NCBI RefSeq assembly: GCF_014205845.1
Contig: NZ_JACHCR010000017.1
Location: 1-64,000, forward strand
DNA: 64,000 nucleotides
Direction of reading: 5' to 3'
DNA from: Mucilaginibacter cryoferens
GTDB taxonomy: Bacteria; Bacteroidota; Bacteroidia; Sphingobacteriales; Sphingobacteriaceae
Shown here: piece by piece, positions 17,505 to 26,300 of the stretch
Position numbering within the stretch: position 1 is the first letter of the stretch
Layout of the letters: each line of letters begins with the position of its first letter
Position numbers and translations under genes: made by a program
The notes under the pieces: model-generated
What the model saw: the letters and a program-made list of their open reading frames with translations, nothing else
Databases searched by the model: none
What the model was told of the DNA's origin: nothing

Positions 17505-18392
17505 CTATGCCGGTGAACTGCCGTTAACACAAGCTTGTGGTGAACTTGTTTGATAGAGATTCGACTGTAATTGAAACTTCAAATACTGCAATGGCGTTTT
17601 GCCGGTATAGGCTTTAAAATCTTTTAGAAAGTGGTTCGAATCATAGTACCCGTTTGATATCGCGATTCGCATCAAGTCAACATCCTCACTTCCAGTTAAT
17701 TCAAGGTACGCATGAATAAAGCGTTGGAGTTGAATGTACTCTTTGGGCAAAAGTCCAATATTCTTCACAAAAGTCCTTTCCAGTCGCTTATAGTTTACGC
17801 CAGCGTCATTGATTACATTTAGTACAGTGCTATTCCCTTTAATTTTATGGATATAATTTAATGTTTTATTTAAGATTTCAGGGGTGGTGATCTCCGTAAA
17901 AGAATTTTGAACATATGTTCCAACAAATGCTATCTTTTCTTTGATAGAATTGTGTTCGAAAAATTCTTCTATACTGAAGTTATTGTTCTTAGCAATATAT
18001 TTAAATGGGGTAACCGGATTATATCTAAAATATTGAGCGTTTAAGCCAAACAACTGATAGAAAGCACCTGGATAGAAACGAACTATAAAAACCTGGTCTG
18101 TGTTATTATTGTATTTTACATAAACATTTTTAATTGAGCCGGCACTTGCCCATGCAGCTTTAATTTCGAAGACACCGTTTGCCCCTGTTACCGCTACTGT
18201 ATCTTCGCAACTTTGCAAAAATACAAGCACGGGAAACCCATCATTGAAAATAAGATGTGTATTATTCTTTGGGTCTCTGGAGAACACATAAAACCCCTCG
18301 ATAACAGCTTCAAGCTCTTTTGAAGGGCTAATTTTGTAGCCGTCTTCATTAAATTCACCTAATTGTATCTTCTTCAGATAATTTATTGGCAT
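17505..18392 (-). CDS. AraC-family transcriptional regulator
   Basis: A 295-residue regulator. The N-terminal part (about 1-160) is a beta-rich ligand domain of the type found in many Bacteroidota AraC proteins (IEGFYVF, VLVFLQS, FYPGAFYQLFGL). The C-terminal part (about 190-285) has two helix-turn-helix units; the second reads DLMRIAISNGYYDSNHFLKDF and TGKTPLQYLKFQ, typical of AraC. The ligand is unknown. The gene is divergent from the methionine aminopeptidase gene across 113 nt, so it may control that gene and itself. A -7 box lies 4 nt upstream of its ATG. Confidence 0.88.
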   Translation of the reverse strand: MPINYLKKIQLGEFNEDGYKISPSKELEAVIEGFYVFSRDPKNNTHLIFNDGFPVLVFLQSCEDTVAVTGANGVFEIKAAWASAGSIKNVYVKYNNNTDQVFIVRFYPGAFYQLFGLNAQYFRYNPVTPFKYIAKNNNFSIEEFFEHNSIKEKIAFVGTYVQNSFTEITTPEILNKTLNYIHKIKGNSTVLNVINDAGVNYKRLERTFVKNIGLLPKEYIQLQRFIHAYLELTGSEDVDLMRIAISNGYYDSNHFLKDFKAYTGKTPLQYLKFQLQSNLYQTSSPQACVNGSSPA

Positions 18393-18396
18393 GCCG

Positions 18397-18404
18397 CAAA
18401 TTTA
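18397..18404 (-). promoter_or_regulatory. -7 box (TAAATTTG) immediately before AraC gene
   Basis: On the minus strand the Bacteroidota -7 consensus TAnnTTTG is matched exactly, and only 4 nt (CGGC) separate it from the ATG at 18392. Transcription from it would start at or near the start codon, giving a leaderless or almost leaderless mRNA. No clear -33 TTTG was seen. Confidence 0.45.
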
Positions 18405-18505
18405 CGGGAAATGTTAATGGCCAGAGAATAATACGATGTCTAATATTTACTATGAGCACGGTTAAAATACTTCGAACTTTGCGCAAAACTGAATGACATT
18501 AATTT

Positions 18506-19267
18506 ATGGTTATAAAAACGGAAGAAGAGCTGCAGGGTATAAAGAAAGTGAGTGAGGCTGTGGCCCTTACCCTAGGAAAAATGAAAGCGTATACCGCGAT
18601 AGGTATGTCAACAAAAGAGATAGACGAATATGGAAGGCAATTATTAGAGGCCCTTGGCGCAAGGTCTGCTCCGTTCGAAACCTATGGTTTTCCGGGTTAT
18701 AGCTGTATTAGCGTCAACAAAGAGTTTGCTCACGGCGTTCCTTCAGACAACGTGAACCTGAAAAATGGAGACATCATTAACATCGATGTATCCGCAGAAT
18801 TAGGTGGCTTTTGGTCTGATAATGGATGCTCATTTGTTATTGGAGAAGATATTCAGGGTGTACAACATTTAATAGATACTTCAAAAGAAATATTACTTGA
18901 TGCGATTTCTCAAATTAGCGGGGGAGTAAGGATTTCTGATATAGGGAAATTGATAGAAACCAAAGCCAAAAAAGCGGGATACACAGTTATCCGGGATTTG
19001 GGTGGCCATGGGGTTGGACGAAGTTTACATGAAGAGCCTAATGGGATAATGAATTATTACGACCGTTATGATAAATTCAGGCGATTTAGAAAGGATTCTA
19101 TTGTTGCTATTGAAACATTTATCTCCACCGGGTCTACATTTATTGAAACGGCATCAGATGGTTGGGCTTTTGTAGGTAATAAAGGTGGATTTGTAGCCCA
19201 ACATGAACACACGATATTGATAACATCCAACAAGCCAATAATTTTAACAGCAGCGAATGGAATATAA
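18506..19267 (+). CDS. map: Type I methionine aminopeptidase
   Basis: A 253-residue enzyme that removes the initiator methionine from new proteins. The full active site is visible: H76 (AHGVPSD), metal ligands D94 and D105 (NIDVSAELGGFWSDNG), H168 (GGHGVG), E203 (AIETFIS) and E234 (HEHTILIT). Length matches the short bacterial type I form without an N-terminal extension. In many Bacteroidota the main map gene sits in the ribosomal protein cluster, so this isolated gene divergent from an AraC regulator is probably a second, regulated copy; that is inference. Start ATG 18506. Confidence 0.92.
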   Translation: MVIKTEEELQGIKKVSEAVALTLGKMKAYTAIGMSTKEIDEYGRQLLEALGARSAPFETYGFPGYSCISVNKEFAHGVPSDNVNLKNGDIINIDVSAELGGFWSDNGCSFVIGEDIQGVQHLIDTSKEILLDAISQISGGVRISDIGKLIETKAKKAGYTVIRDLGGHGVGRSLHEEPNGIMNYYDRYDKFRRFRKDSIVAIETFISTGSTFIETASDGWAFVGNKGGFVAQHEHTILITSNKPIILTAANGI

Positions 19268-19423
19268 GTGAGGCTGAAATAAAAATGGAGAACATTCAAA
19301 AAATGACCAAAAACAATAAAACTGTCTGCGTAACGTAAAGAGGGGGTGTTCCCTCGATCGGGAACACTTTCTGGATATAAGGGTCGTAAATTGGGTTCGG
19401 AATTTAAATAGTTAACTAGCAGG

Positions 19424-19681
19424 TTAAATTTTTCCTGGTGCTAAGCTTGAGAAGTGATAACGGTTTAAGCTATCTGAACTTGTTGCTTTTATTAAAAGAG
19501 TACCTCTTTTAAGCTCGATGATGGCGTATTTTAATGGCGTGGCCGTTTCATAGTTTATCAGAATCTCCTCCCTGAGTTTCGATAACAACAAATCAAACTG
19601 TTCTAAATCAGACCATGTCTTATAATAGTAATAAATCAATTGCCATTGGCAAAGTCTGACCGTATTATCCGCCATTGGCAT
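19424..19681 (-). CDS. Hypothetical 85-residue protein
   Basis: A small frame from ATG 19681 (or ATG 19675) to TAA. The product is soluble, with an aromatic stretch (WQLIYYYYKTW), a leucine-rich helix (DLLLSKLREEIL) and a C-terminal beta-like part (AIIELKRGTLLIKAT). I do not recognise a family. It has no partner; the flanks are 155 and about 315 nt of non-coding DNA. Codon use is like its neighbours, which favours a real gene, but a relic of something longer is possible. Confidence 0.45.
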   Translation of the reverse strand: MPMADNTVRLCQWQLIYYYYKTWSDLEQFDLLLSKLREEILINYETATPLKYAIIELKRGTLLIKATSSDSLNRYHFSSLAPGKI

Positions 19682-19996
19682 CCTGTTTTAACCAGATAAT
19701 GGATAACATTCAAAACAGATCGTAAATTATGTTTTCGCTTCTGTTTGTCTAATTGTGAGGTCTTTTTTATAAATTGCAACTGGGGGTAGCTTAAATCGGT
19801 CGGGTAATTTCTTATACTAACTGCGTTTGTCGTTATTCACAATTAGTAGCTATTTGGTCGATAAACGATGCCCCTTTTATCCATTTTTAAACAGGCTATT
19901 AATACTATAAAATATTCACTATTACCTTATTGGTTTATAAATGATGAACCTGATTGATGGAGCCTTTTGATAATATTTAAGGAAAACTATATATAC
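19682..19996. other. Intergenic region, no recognised element
   Basis: 315 nt of AT-rich DNA between divergent genes. It must hold the promoter of the outer-membrane protein gene at 19997, but I found no exact TTTG-N19-TAnnTTTG promoter, hairpin terminator or conserved small frame. Confidence 0.5.
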
Positions 19997-22399
19997 ATGA
20001 TTAAACTACATCTAATTGCCGTCCTGTTGTTTATTTCTCAAATTACCTTTGCCCAAATAACCATCAGCGGCAAAATTACAGACCATATTCAAAAGCCGCT
20101 GCCTTATGCGGCCATTGGTTTACTACAAAACAACAGCAGGATGAATATTGCTGTTTCAGACAGCAATGGCAATTACCAGTTCAAGAATATAAAAGCAGGC
20201 ATATATACTTTAAATTACAAATTCGTCGCCTATCGCGATACTTTTTTTAAAGTCTCGATTCATGCTGATACTTCAATTAATGTGCAGCTAAAATCTTCAC
20301 AAATACTTTCTGAGGTGGTGATAAGGGGTAAAAAAACCATATTTCAACGAGAATTAGATCGTTTTCGCTTTAACGTTGCAGAAACAGATTTAGCTATTGG
20401 TAATAATATATGGGATGTACTGGAAAAGACACCTTTGGTTACCACGTCAGAAGATGGTTCGGTACAGATCAGTGGTGTAACCGGGGCCGTTGTATACATA
20501 AACAACAAAAAGAAGGTTCTTACCGGAACTGCATTGAAATCTTATCTAAGTGGCCTGCCTTCTGATAACCTCGAAGCCATAGAAGTAATAACCACGCCAT
20601 CCAGTCAATATGAAGCCGAGGGAGGGGCAGGGATTATAAATATTGTGACTAAAAAAAACAAGGAAGAAGGATTGATTGGTGATGTTTCACTTAGCACGCG
20701 GCAAACTGCTGTCAATTCGGAAGCTGGAAGCGTTTATCTTAATGAACGATCCGGAAAGTGGAATGTTTATTCAACAGTTTACATGGGTAATCGTAGTAGA
20801 AAACCGGTAACTAACCGGGATGTTTTTTTTCCAATAGAATCTTCAACCTCAATTATTCAGCGCAATATACATTCTGATAACCAGTATCAGGAACTTTATC
20901 CGGGAGCCAGTGTAGGGGCCGATTATCAGGTTAATAAGAAAAATATTGTCGGTTTACTGTTTGATTACTCCGGTAACTGGCATAAAGAAACGCGAAACGC
21001 GACCAGCCGTGATTTTTATACCGGTTTAGATTCCCTGTCAAAAACCAATAATAAGAATGATATCAGTTCTCAAACCTACGCCCTGAATATTAACTACCAG
21101 GGAAAACTTGATTCTTTAGGAAAAACGCTAAGTGTGGATTATGATGCCTTAGCTTACCGCTCAAAGTATAATTCTAACAGCTACACTACTGAGTTGGATG
21201 CCCTAACAGGCGAAACACTAAATAACGTTAGTACTTTCAGAACCGCATCACCTCAAAATATTAATAACCAATCGATAAAAGCAGATTTTGAGTGGCCGGT
21301 GAGCAAGAGGGGGGACCTGAGCTTCGGTGCAAAATCATCGTTTTCAAAGATCAGGAATACCTTCCTTTTTGAAAACCAGGCTCCGGATAACCTTTGGATA
21401 GCCGATCCGGATAAAAGTAATAATTTCCGATATCAGGAAAATATAAATTCTTTGTACGGGAATTTTAGCTATAAGATGAATAGCGTTTGGTCTTACCAGC
21501 TAGGTGTTCGCTTAGAGAACACTGTAGCCAAAGGATGGCTGGAAGAACAAAGAGTGGTAAACCGAAATTATACCAATGTTTTTCCAACAGCTTTTGTGAA
21601 GCTGACCACCAAAAAAAGCGGCGCATATGTCTTGGCTGTAACCAGCAGAATTACGCGGCCTGGTTATTGGGATTTAAACCCTTTCCGTACTTATACTACT
21701 GATCAGGCATATTTTACAGGTAACCCGTATCTGACCCCTGTTAAATATTATCGGCAGGAACTAAGTCATAGCTTAAATGGCAAGCTGGGATCACTCACCC
21801 TACAAATAGCAGCAAGTCAAACTATAGGTGAAATTTATGCTCTTCCTTATAATTCAGGAGATACCATTATAAATAAAAAAACCAACTATGGTAACAGATA
21901 CAGCTACTCTACAACGGCAAGCTACAATAATCAGTTTAACACATGGTGGCGTTTCTCAGGAACGGTTGTAGCCGGATATGTGGTTACCCGGGGCGAATAC
22001 GCAAATAATATTTTGATTAATAATACTTTTCAACTTATTTTATCCACTAACCAAACATTCATTATCTCGAAAAAAGCAGGTTTAAGCAGTACGTTAATTG
22101 TTAATAATTCATTTCCGGGAACAATTGTCAATACCCGTATTGGTAACCGACTGGATACTGAAATAAGACTGCGAAAAAAATCAGGTCCGTTCAATATTAC
22201 TTTATCCACTCAGGATCTTCTAAAGAGTAACAAAGACCGTTACAATTATGCGCTTGGCGAATTACATATCACGGACAACTATTACAACGATACACGAAGT
22301 GTTGCTTTAGCGCTTACCTATAGCTTTGGTAAACAAACTGTGAAAGATAAAAGAGACCGGGATACAGGCTCTCAGGATGTTAAGGGCCGATTAATATAA
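19997..22399 (+). CDS. Outer-membrane beta-barrel (TonB-receptor-like) protein with carboxypeptidase-regulatory domain
   Basis: An 800-residue protein from ATG 19997 (a TTG at 19967 would put ten residues before the signal peptide). Residues 1-20 are a signal peptide (LHLIAVLLFISQITFAQ). A carboxypeptidase-regulatory-like beta-sandwich follows at about 22-105 (ISGKITDHIQKPLPYAAIGL), then a plug-like region (VVYINNKKKVL, EVITTPSSQYEAEGGAGIINIVTKK) and a long C-terminal barrel. This is the 'outer membrane beta-barrel' family related to TonB-dependent receptors, widespread in Bacteroidota, with unknown cargo. No SusD partner is present. A radical-SAM relic lies downstream. Confidence 0.88.
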   Translation: MIKLHLIAVLLFISQITFAQITISGKITDHIQKPLPYAAIGLLQNNSRMNIAVSDSNGNYQFKNIKAGIYTLNYKFVAYRDTFFKVSIHADTSINVQLKSSQILSEVVIRGKKTIFQRELDRFRFNVAETDLAIGNNIWDVLEKTPLVTTSEDGSVQISGVTGAVVYINNKKKVLTGTALKSYLSGLPSDNLEAIEVITTPSSQYEAEGGAGIINIVTKKNKEEGLIGDVSLSTRQTAVNSEAGSVYLNERSGKWNVYSTVYMGNRSRKPVTNRDVFFPIESSTSIIQRNIHSDNQYQELYPGASVGADYQVNKKNIVGLLFDYSGNWHKETRNATSRDFYTGLDSLSKTNNKNDISSQTYALNINYQGKLDSLGKTLSVDYDALAYRSKYNSNSYTTELDALTGETLNNVSTFRTASPQNINNQSIKADFEWPVSKRGDLSFGAKSSFSKIRNTFLFENQAPDNLWIADPDKSNNFRYQENINSLYGNFSYKMNSVWSYQLGVRLENTVAKGWLEEQRVVNRNYTNVFPTAFVKLTTKKSGAYVLAVTSRITRPGYWDLNPFRTYTTDQAYFTGNPYLTPVKYYRQELSHSLNGKLGSLTLQIAASQTIGEIYALPYNSGDTIINKKTNYGNRYSYSTTASYNNQFNTWWRFSGTVVAGYVVTRGEYANNILINNTFQLILSTNQTFIISKKAGLSSTLIVNNSFPGTIVNTRIGNRLDTEIRLRKKSGPFNITLSTQDLLKSNKDRYNYALGELHITDNYYNDTRSVALALTYSFGKQTVKDKRDRDTGSQDVKGRLI

Positions 22400-22603
22400 C
22401 TGGTCCTACTTCTGTGATTTAAAACTAATTGGAAAGTTTTTTAGATAAATGGGCAGCTGCCATGTTTTTACTGATGGCTCAATTTCTATTTAATCAATCT
22501 TGTTTTTCTGTGTTATGCGGTTTTGGTTAATAAATATATTGTTTGATTTAAGGCGTCATTAGCACATAAATCTTTCCTGTATTATTAAAAAGTTACTTCA
22601 TAG

Positions 22604-22828
22604 GTGCTTAAAGTGGCCATGGCCAGTAGGTGCAATCTTAATTGCCCGTAATGTTACGTGTATAATTTAGGTGATAAAATCTATTTAAAACAGCCTAAAT
22701 TCATGTTGCTTTTTACTGTAAAAGCCTTAATCCAGCGTCTGCATTCCTATTGCAATTGCAGCGCGATAAACTTTGTGCACATTATATTTCATGGTGGAGA
22801 GCCTCTTTTACCAAGCAAAGAATACTAA
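22604..22828 (+). pseudogene. Decayed radical-SAM peptide maturase (relic)
   Basis: In one frame (22604 onward) the DNA reads VLKVAMASRCNLNCP, then a TAA stop at 22649-22651, then CYVYNLGD, QPKFM, and later FHGGEPLLPSKEY at 22787-22825, ending at TAA 22826. CNLNC-P-x-C is the CX3CX2C iron-sulfur motif of radical SAM enzymes and HGGEPLL is their conserved SAM-contact motif; the spacing of about 46 codons between them is right. The SRCNLNC.YCYVYN and PKFM phrasing is typical of SPASM-type peptide maturases such as the FxsB/GrrM groups. The TAA probably replaced a Tyr codon between the second and third cysteine. The N-terminal frame is closed by TAG 22601-22603 and the body after 22828 is mostly gone; a trailing frame with GNILEINLNRLL (to about 22900) may be a SPASM remnant. 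Confidence 0.75.
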
Positions 22829-22923
22829 GGTAAAGCTCGCCCTGGATGTGTTTATGCGCTTAATGGAGTGTATGGAAATATTCTTGAAATAAATTTAAAC
22901 AGGCTCTTAATTAATAATTATGA

Positions 22924-22931
22924 TACATTTG
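22924..22931 (+). promoter_or_regulatory. -7 box (TACATTTG) just before the metal-efflux operon
   Basis: Exact match to TAnnTTTG, ending 6 nt before ATG 22938. No clear -33 TTTG 19-21 nt upstream. If used, the transcript of the efflux operon would be almost leaderless. Confidence 0.4.
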
Positions 22932-22937
22932 TGCTGA

Positions 22938-23252
22938 ATGAAATATTTAACCGTCTTATTAAGTGTCTATATGACTCTCCTTGCCCTGATGCCCTGTCAG
23001 GACAAAGATGATAAGGTAACTTATTCATTTGATACCACTATTTCTAAAAGTAAGGGTTGTAATGATCAACAAGGCCAGGAAAACTGCCCACCGTTTTGTA
23101 CTTGTTACTGCTGTTCCAGTGTAAGGTACATCGAGTCGGAACCTGTTAATATTTCCTTTGTTCAAGAAATCGTGCGTGATTACCCCGCTCATAAAATACC
23201 TGTTGTTTTGCAACAAGCCCTCGATATCTGGCAGCCTCCGCAAATAGCATAA
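22938..23252 (+). CDS. DUF6660-family small exported protein
   Basis: A 104-residue protein beginning with a signal peptide (KYLTVLLSVYMTLLALMPC). The mature part is cysteine-rich (CNDQQGQENCPPFCTCYCCSS), then ends with IVRDYPAHKIPVVLQQALDIWQPPQIA. This pattern matches DUF6660, a Bacteroidota family of unknown function repeatedly found just before CzcA/CusA efflux genes. It lies 77 nt before the RND pump. A periplasmic metal-binding or sensing role is a reasonable inference from the cysteines and the context but is not proven. Confidence 0.75.
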   Translation: MKYLTVLLSVYMTLLALMPCQDKDDKVTYSFDTTISKSKGCNDQQGQENCPPFCTCYCCSSVRYIESEPVNISFVQEIVRDYPAHKIPVVLQQALDIWQPPQIA

Positions 23253-23329
23253 TTTCCTCTTTATTGAATTGTACATACCACCTGTAAACAGGAAGGGTAT
23301 GTTTTGTTTATTCCCATTTATGAGATTTT

Positions 23330-26300
23330 ATGTTAGATGCCATTATACGGTTCAGTATCCGTAATAAACTGGTGATCGGCTTTTTTACCCTTGCGCTCAT
23401 CGCCTGGGGTATCTGGAGCACATCACAGATCCCGGTTGATGCCTTACCCGATATTACCAATAACCAGGTGCAGGTAATTACCAAAGCACCTACATTAGCC
23501 GCGCAGGAGGTTGAGCAGTTTATTACCTATCCGGTAGAACGTTCGCTTTCCAACCTGCCCGATATTACCGAAATGCGCTCCATGTCCCGGTTCGGACTCA
23601 GCGTAATTACCATTGTATTTAAAGAATCTGTGGATGTGTATTTTGCCCGGCAACTTATTGCAGAGAAGCTGAACGAAGTGCAGGAACAAATCCCTAAAGG
23701 TAACGGCAGGCCCCAAATGGCCCCGGTAACCACAGGATTGGGCGAGATCTACCAGTATATCCTTCACCCCAAAAAAGGAAGTGAGCATAAATACTCGGCA
23801 ATGGACCTTCGCACCATGCAAGACTGGATTGTGACCCGGCAGCTTTACGGAATCGCTGGCGTAGCAGAAGTTACGGCTTTTGGCGGTGTGTCTAAGCAAT
23901 ATGAAGTGGCACTCGACCCTGATAAGCTGAAAGCGATGGATGTGACCATCCCGGAAGTTTTTACAGCTTTGGAAAAAAATAACCAGAATACGGGAGGTGC
24001 CTATATTGATAAAAAGCCAAACGCTTATTTCATCCGTGGCGTAGGTTTGATGTCGGGCATGTCCGATATTGAAAATACCATCATTAAGCGCCAGGCAAAC
24101 GGCGTACCCATACTGGTTAAAAATATTGGCAAAATCCAGCTGGGTTCGCCGCCAAGATATGGGGCTATGACCTATAATGGTGAAAAGGAAGTGGTTGGCG
24201 GTATCGTATTAATGACTAAAGGGGCCAACAGCGCCGAAGTGGTAGGCCTGGTGAAGGAGCGGATGAACCTTGTACAAAAATCACTTCCGGCCGATGTGAT
24301 TATCGAGCCATTCCTCGATCGAACCAATCTCATCAACCGGGCAATCAGCACTGTCGAACGTAACCTTACCGAAGGCGCGTTGATCGTGATTTTTGTGTTG
24401 GTGCTTTTTCTGGGAAACTGGCGTGCCGGGCTTATTGTAGCCTCAGCTATTCCTTTATCCCTGCTGTTCGCGCTTTCGCTCATGAACCTGTTTGGTGTTT
24501 CCGCCAACCTGATGTCGTTAGGTGCGATTGATTTCGGTCTGATAGTGGATGGAGCCGTTATTATAGTAGAAGCAACCATGCACCACCTGGCATTGCGTAA
24601 AACCATTGGCCGGTTTACCCAACAAGAAATGGACGAGGAAGTGTTTCAGTCTGCTTCCCGCATCCGTAACAGCGCTGCGTTTGGCGAAATCATTATCCTG
24701 GTTGTTTATATTCCCATACTAACGCTTACAGGTATTGAAGGTAAGATGTTTAGGCCAATGGCTCAAACCGTGGGTTTTGCCATATTGGGTGCGCTGTTGT
24801 TATCCCTAACCTATATCCCGATGATGTCGGCCCTGTTCCTTTCCAAAAATGCTGAACATAAAAAAACGTTTTCCGACCGGATGATCGGCTTCTTCCAGCG
24901 CAAATACCAACCTGTTTTAAAAGCAGCTATCCGGTTTAAATACCAGGTTGTTACGGTGTCGGTTGCTTTATTAGTGGTTAGTGTTTTTATATTTTTAAAA
25001 ATGGGCGGCGAGTTTATCCCCCAATTAGAAGAAGGTGACTATGCTATTGAATTTGTATTGCCACAGGGAACCTCGTTATCGCAAACCACCGAAACTATTA
25101 TGCAGGCCGAACGGATGCTGCGTAAATATCCTGAAGTAAAGATGGTGGTTGGCAAAACCGGCAGTGCTGATGTGGCCACCGATCCTATGCCACCGGAAGC
25201 ATCTGACCTGATTGTTGTATTAAAAGATAAATCGGAATGGCCGGATGGCAAAGGCTTTTATGAATTGGCCGACGATATGCGGAATACTTTGGCTGATCTC
25301 CCCGGCGTAATTGCAGAACCCAGCCAGCCTATCCAAATACGCTTTAATGAGCTGATGACGGGCGTTAAACAGGATGTGGCCGTAAAGATATTTGGTGAGA
25401 ATTTAGATACCCTGAACATGCTGGCTGTTAAAGTTGCCCAGGCAGTTAAACCAATAGCCGGCGTTACCCAGCCGCAGGTAGAGCGGGTAAGCGGATTGCC
25501 GCAGATCACCGTAAAGTACGACCGGGCACGAATGGCTAATTACGGTTTGAATATTGAAGATGTGAACCAGGTGATCAGCACCGCTTTCGCGGGTAATACC
25601 ACTGGGTCTATTTATGAGAACGAGCGTAGGTTTGACCTGGTGGTTAGGCTTGATTCGGCCCATCGCAACGCTATTGAAAATGTAAGCGAACTGTTTATTC
25701 CCACTCCCGAAGGTAACCAGGTGCCTTTATCACAGGTGGCAACGGTGTCGTACGAGACAGGGCCGGCGCAAATCAGCCGGGAAAATGCCCGCAGGCGCAT
25801 TGTAACCAGCTTTAATGTAAGCGGCAGAGATGTAGAAAGCGTGGTGAAAGAAGTGCAGGCCAAACTCAATGCCAAAGTTCCCTTGCCTACAGGCTATTAT
25901 TACACTTATGGCGGTACGTTTGAAAACCTGCGGCAGGCAAGCGCAAGATTAATGATTGCGGTGCCGGCAGCTTTGCTGCTCATTTTTATCTTATTGTATT
26001 TTACTTTCGATTCCATTAAACAGGCTACGCTGATATTTACGGCTATACCCATGTCTGCCATTGGCGGCGTGTTCGCCCTGCTATTACGGGGAATGCCGTT
26101 CAGTATTTCGGCGGGAGTTGGTTTTATCGCCTTGTTCGGTGTGGCCGTGCTGAATGGTATTGTACTGATAGGTACTTTTAACCAGTTAGCTAAAGATGGC
26201 GTAGAGGATATTCTGGAACGGATTTACAGGGGTACAAAAGAACGGCTTCGTCCCGTACTCATGACAGGCACAGTTGCCTCCTTAGGCTTCCTGCCAATGG

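Noticed and set aside
17628..17650. GTTCGAATC, a tRNA T-loop-like word
   Set aside because: It lies inside the AraC coding sequence and the surrounding bases do not fold into acceptor, D and anticodon stems.
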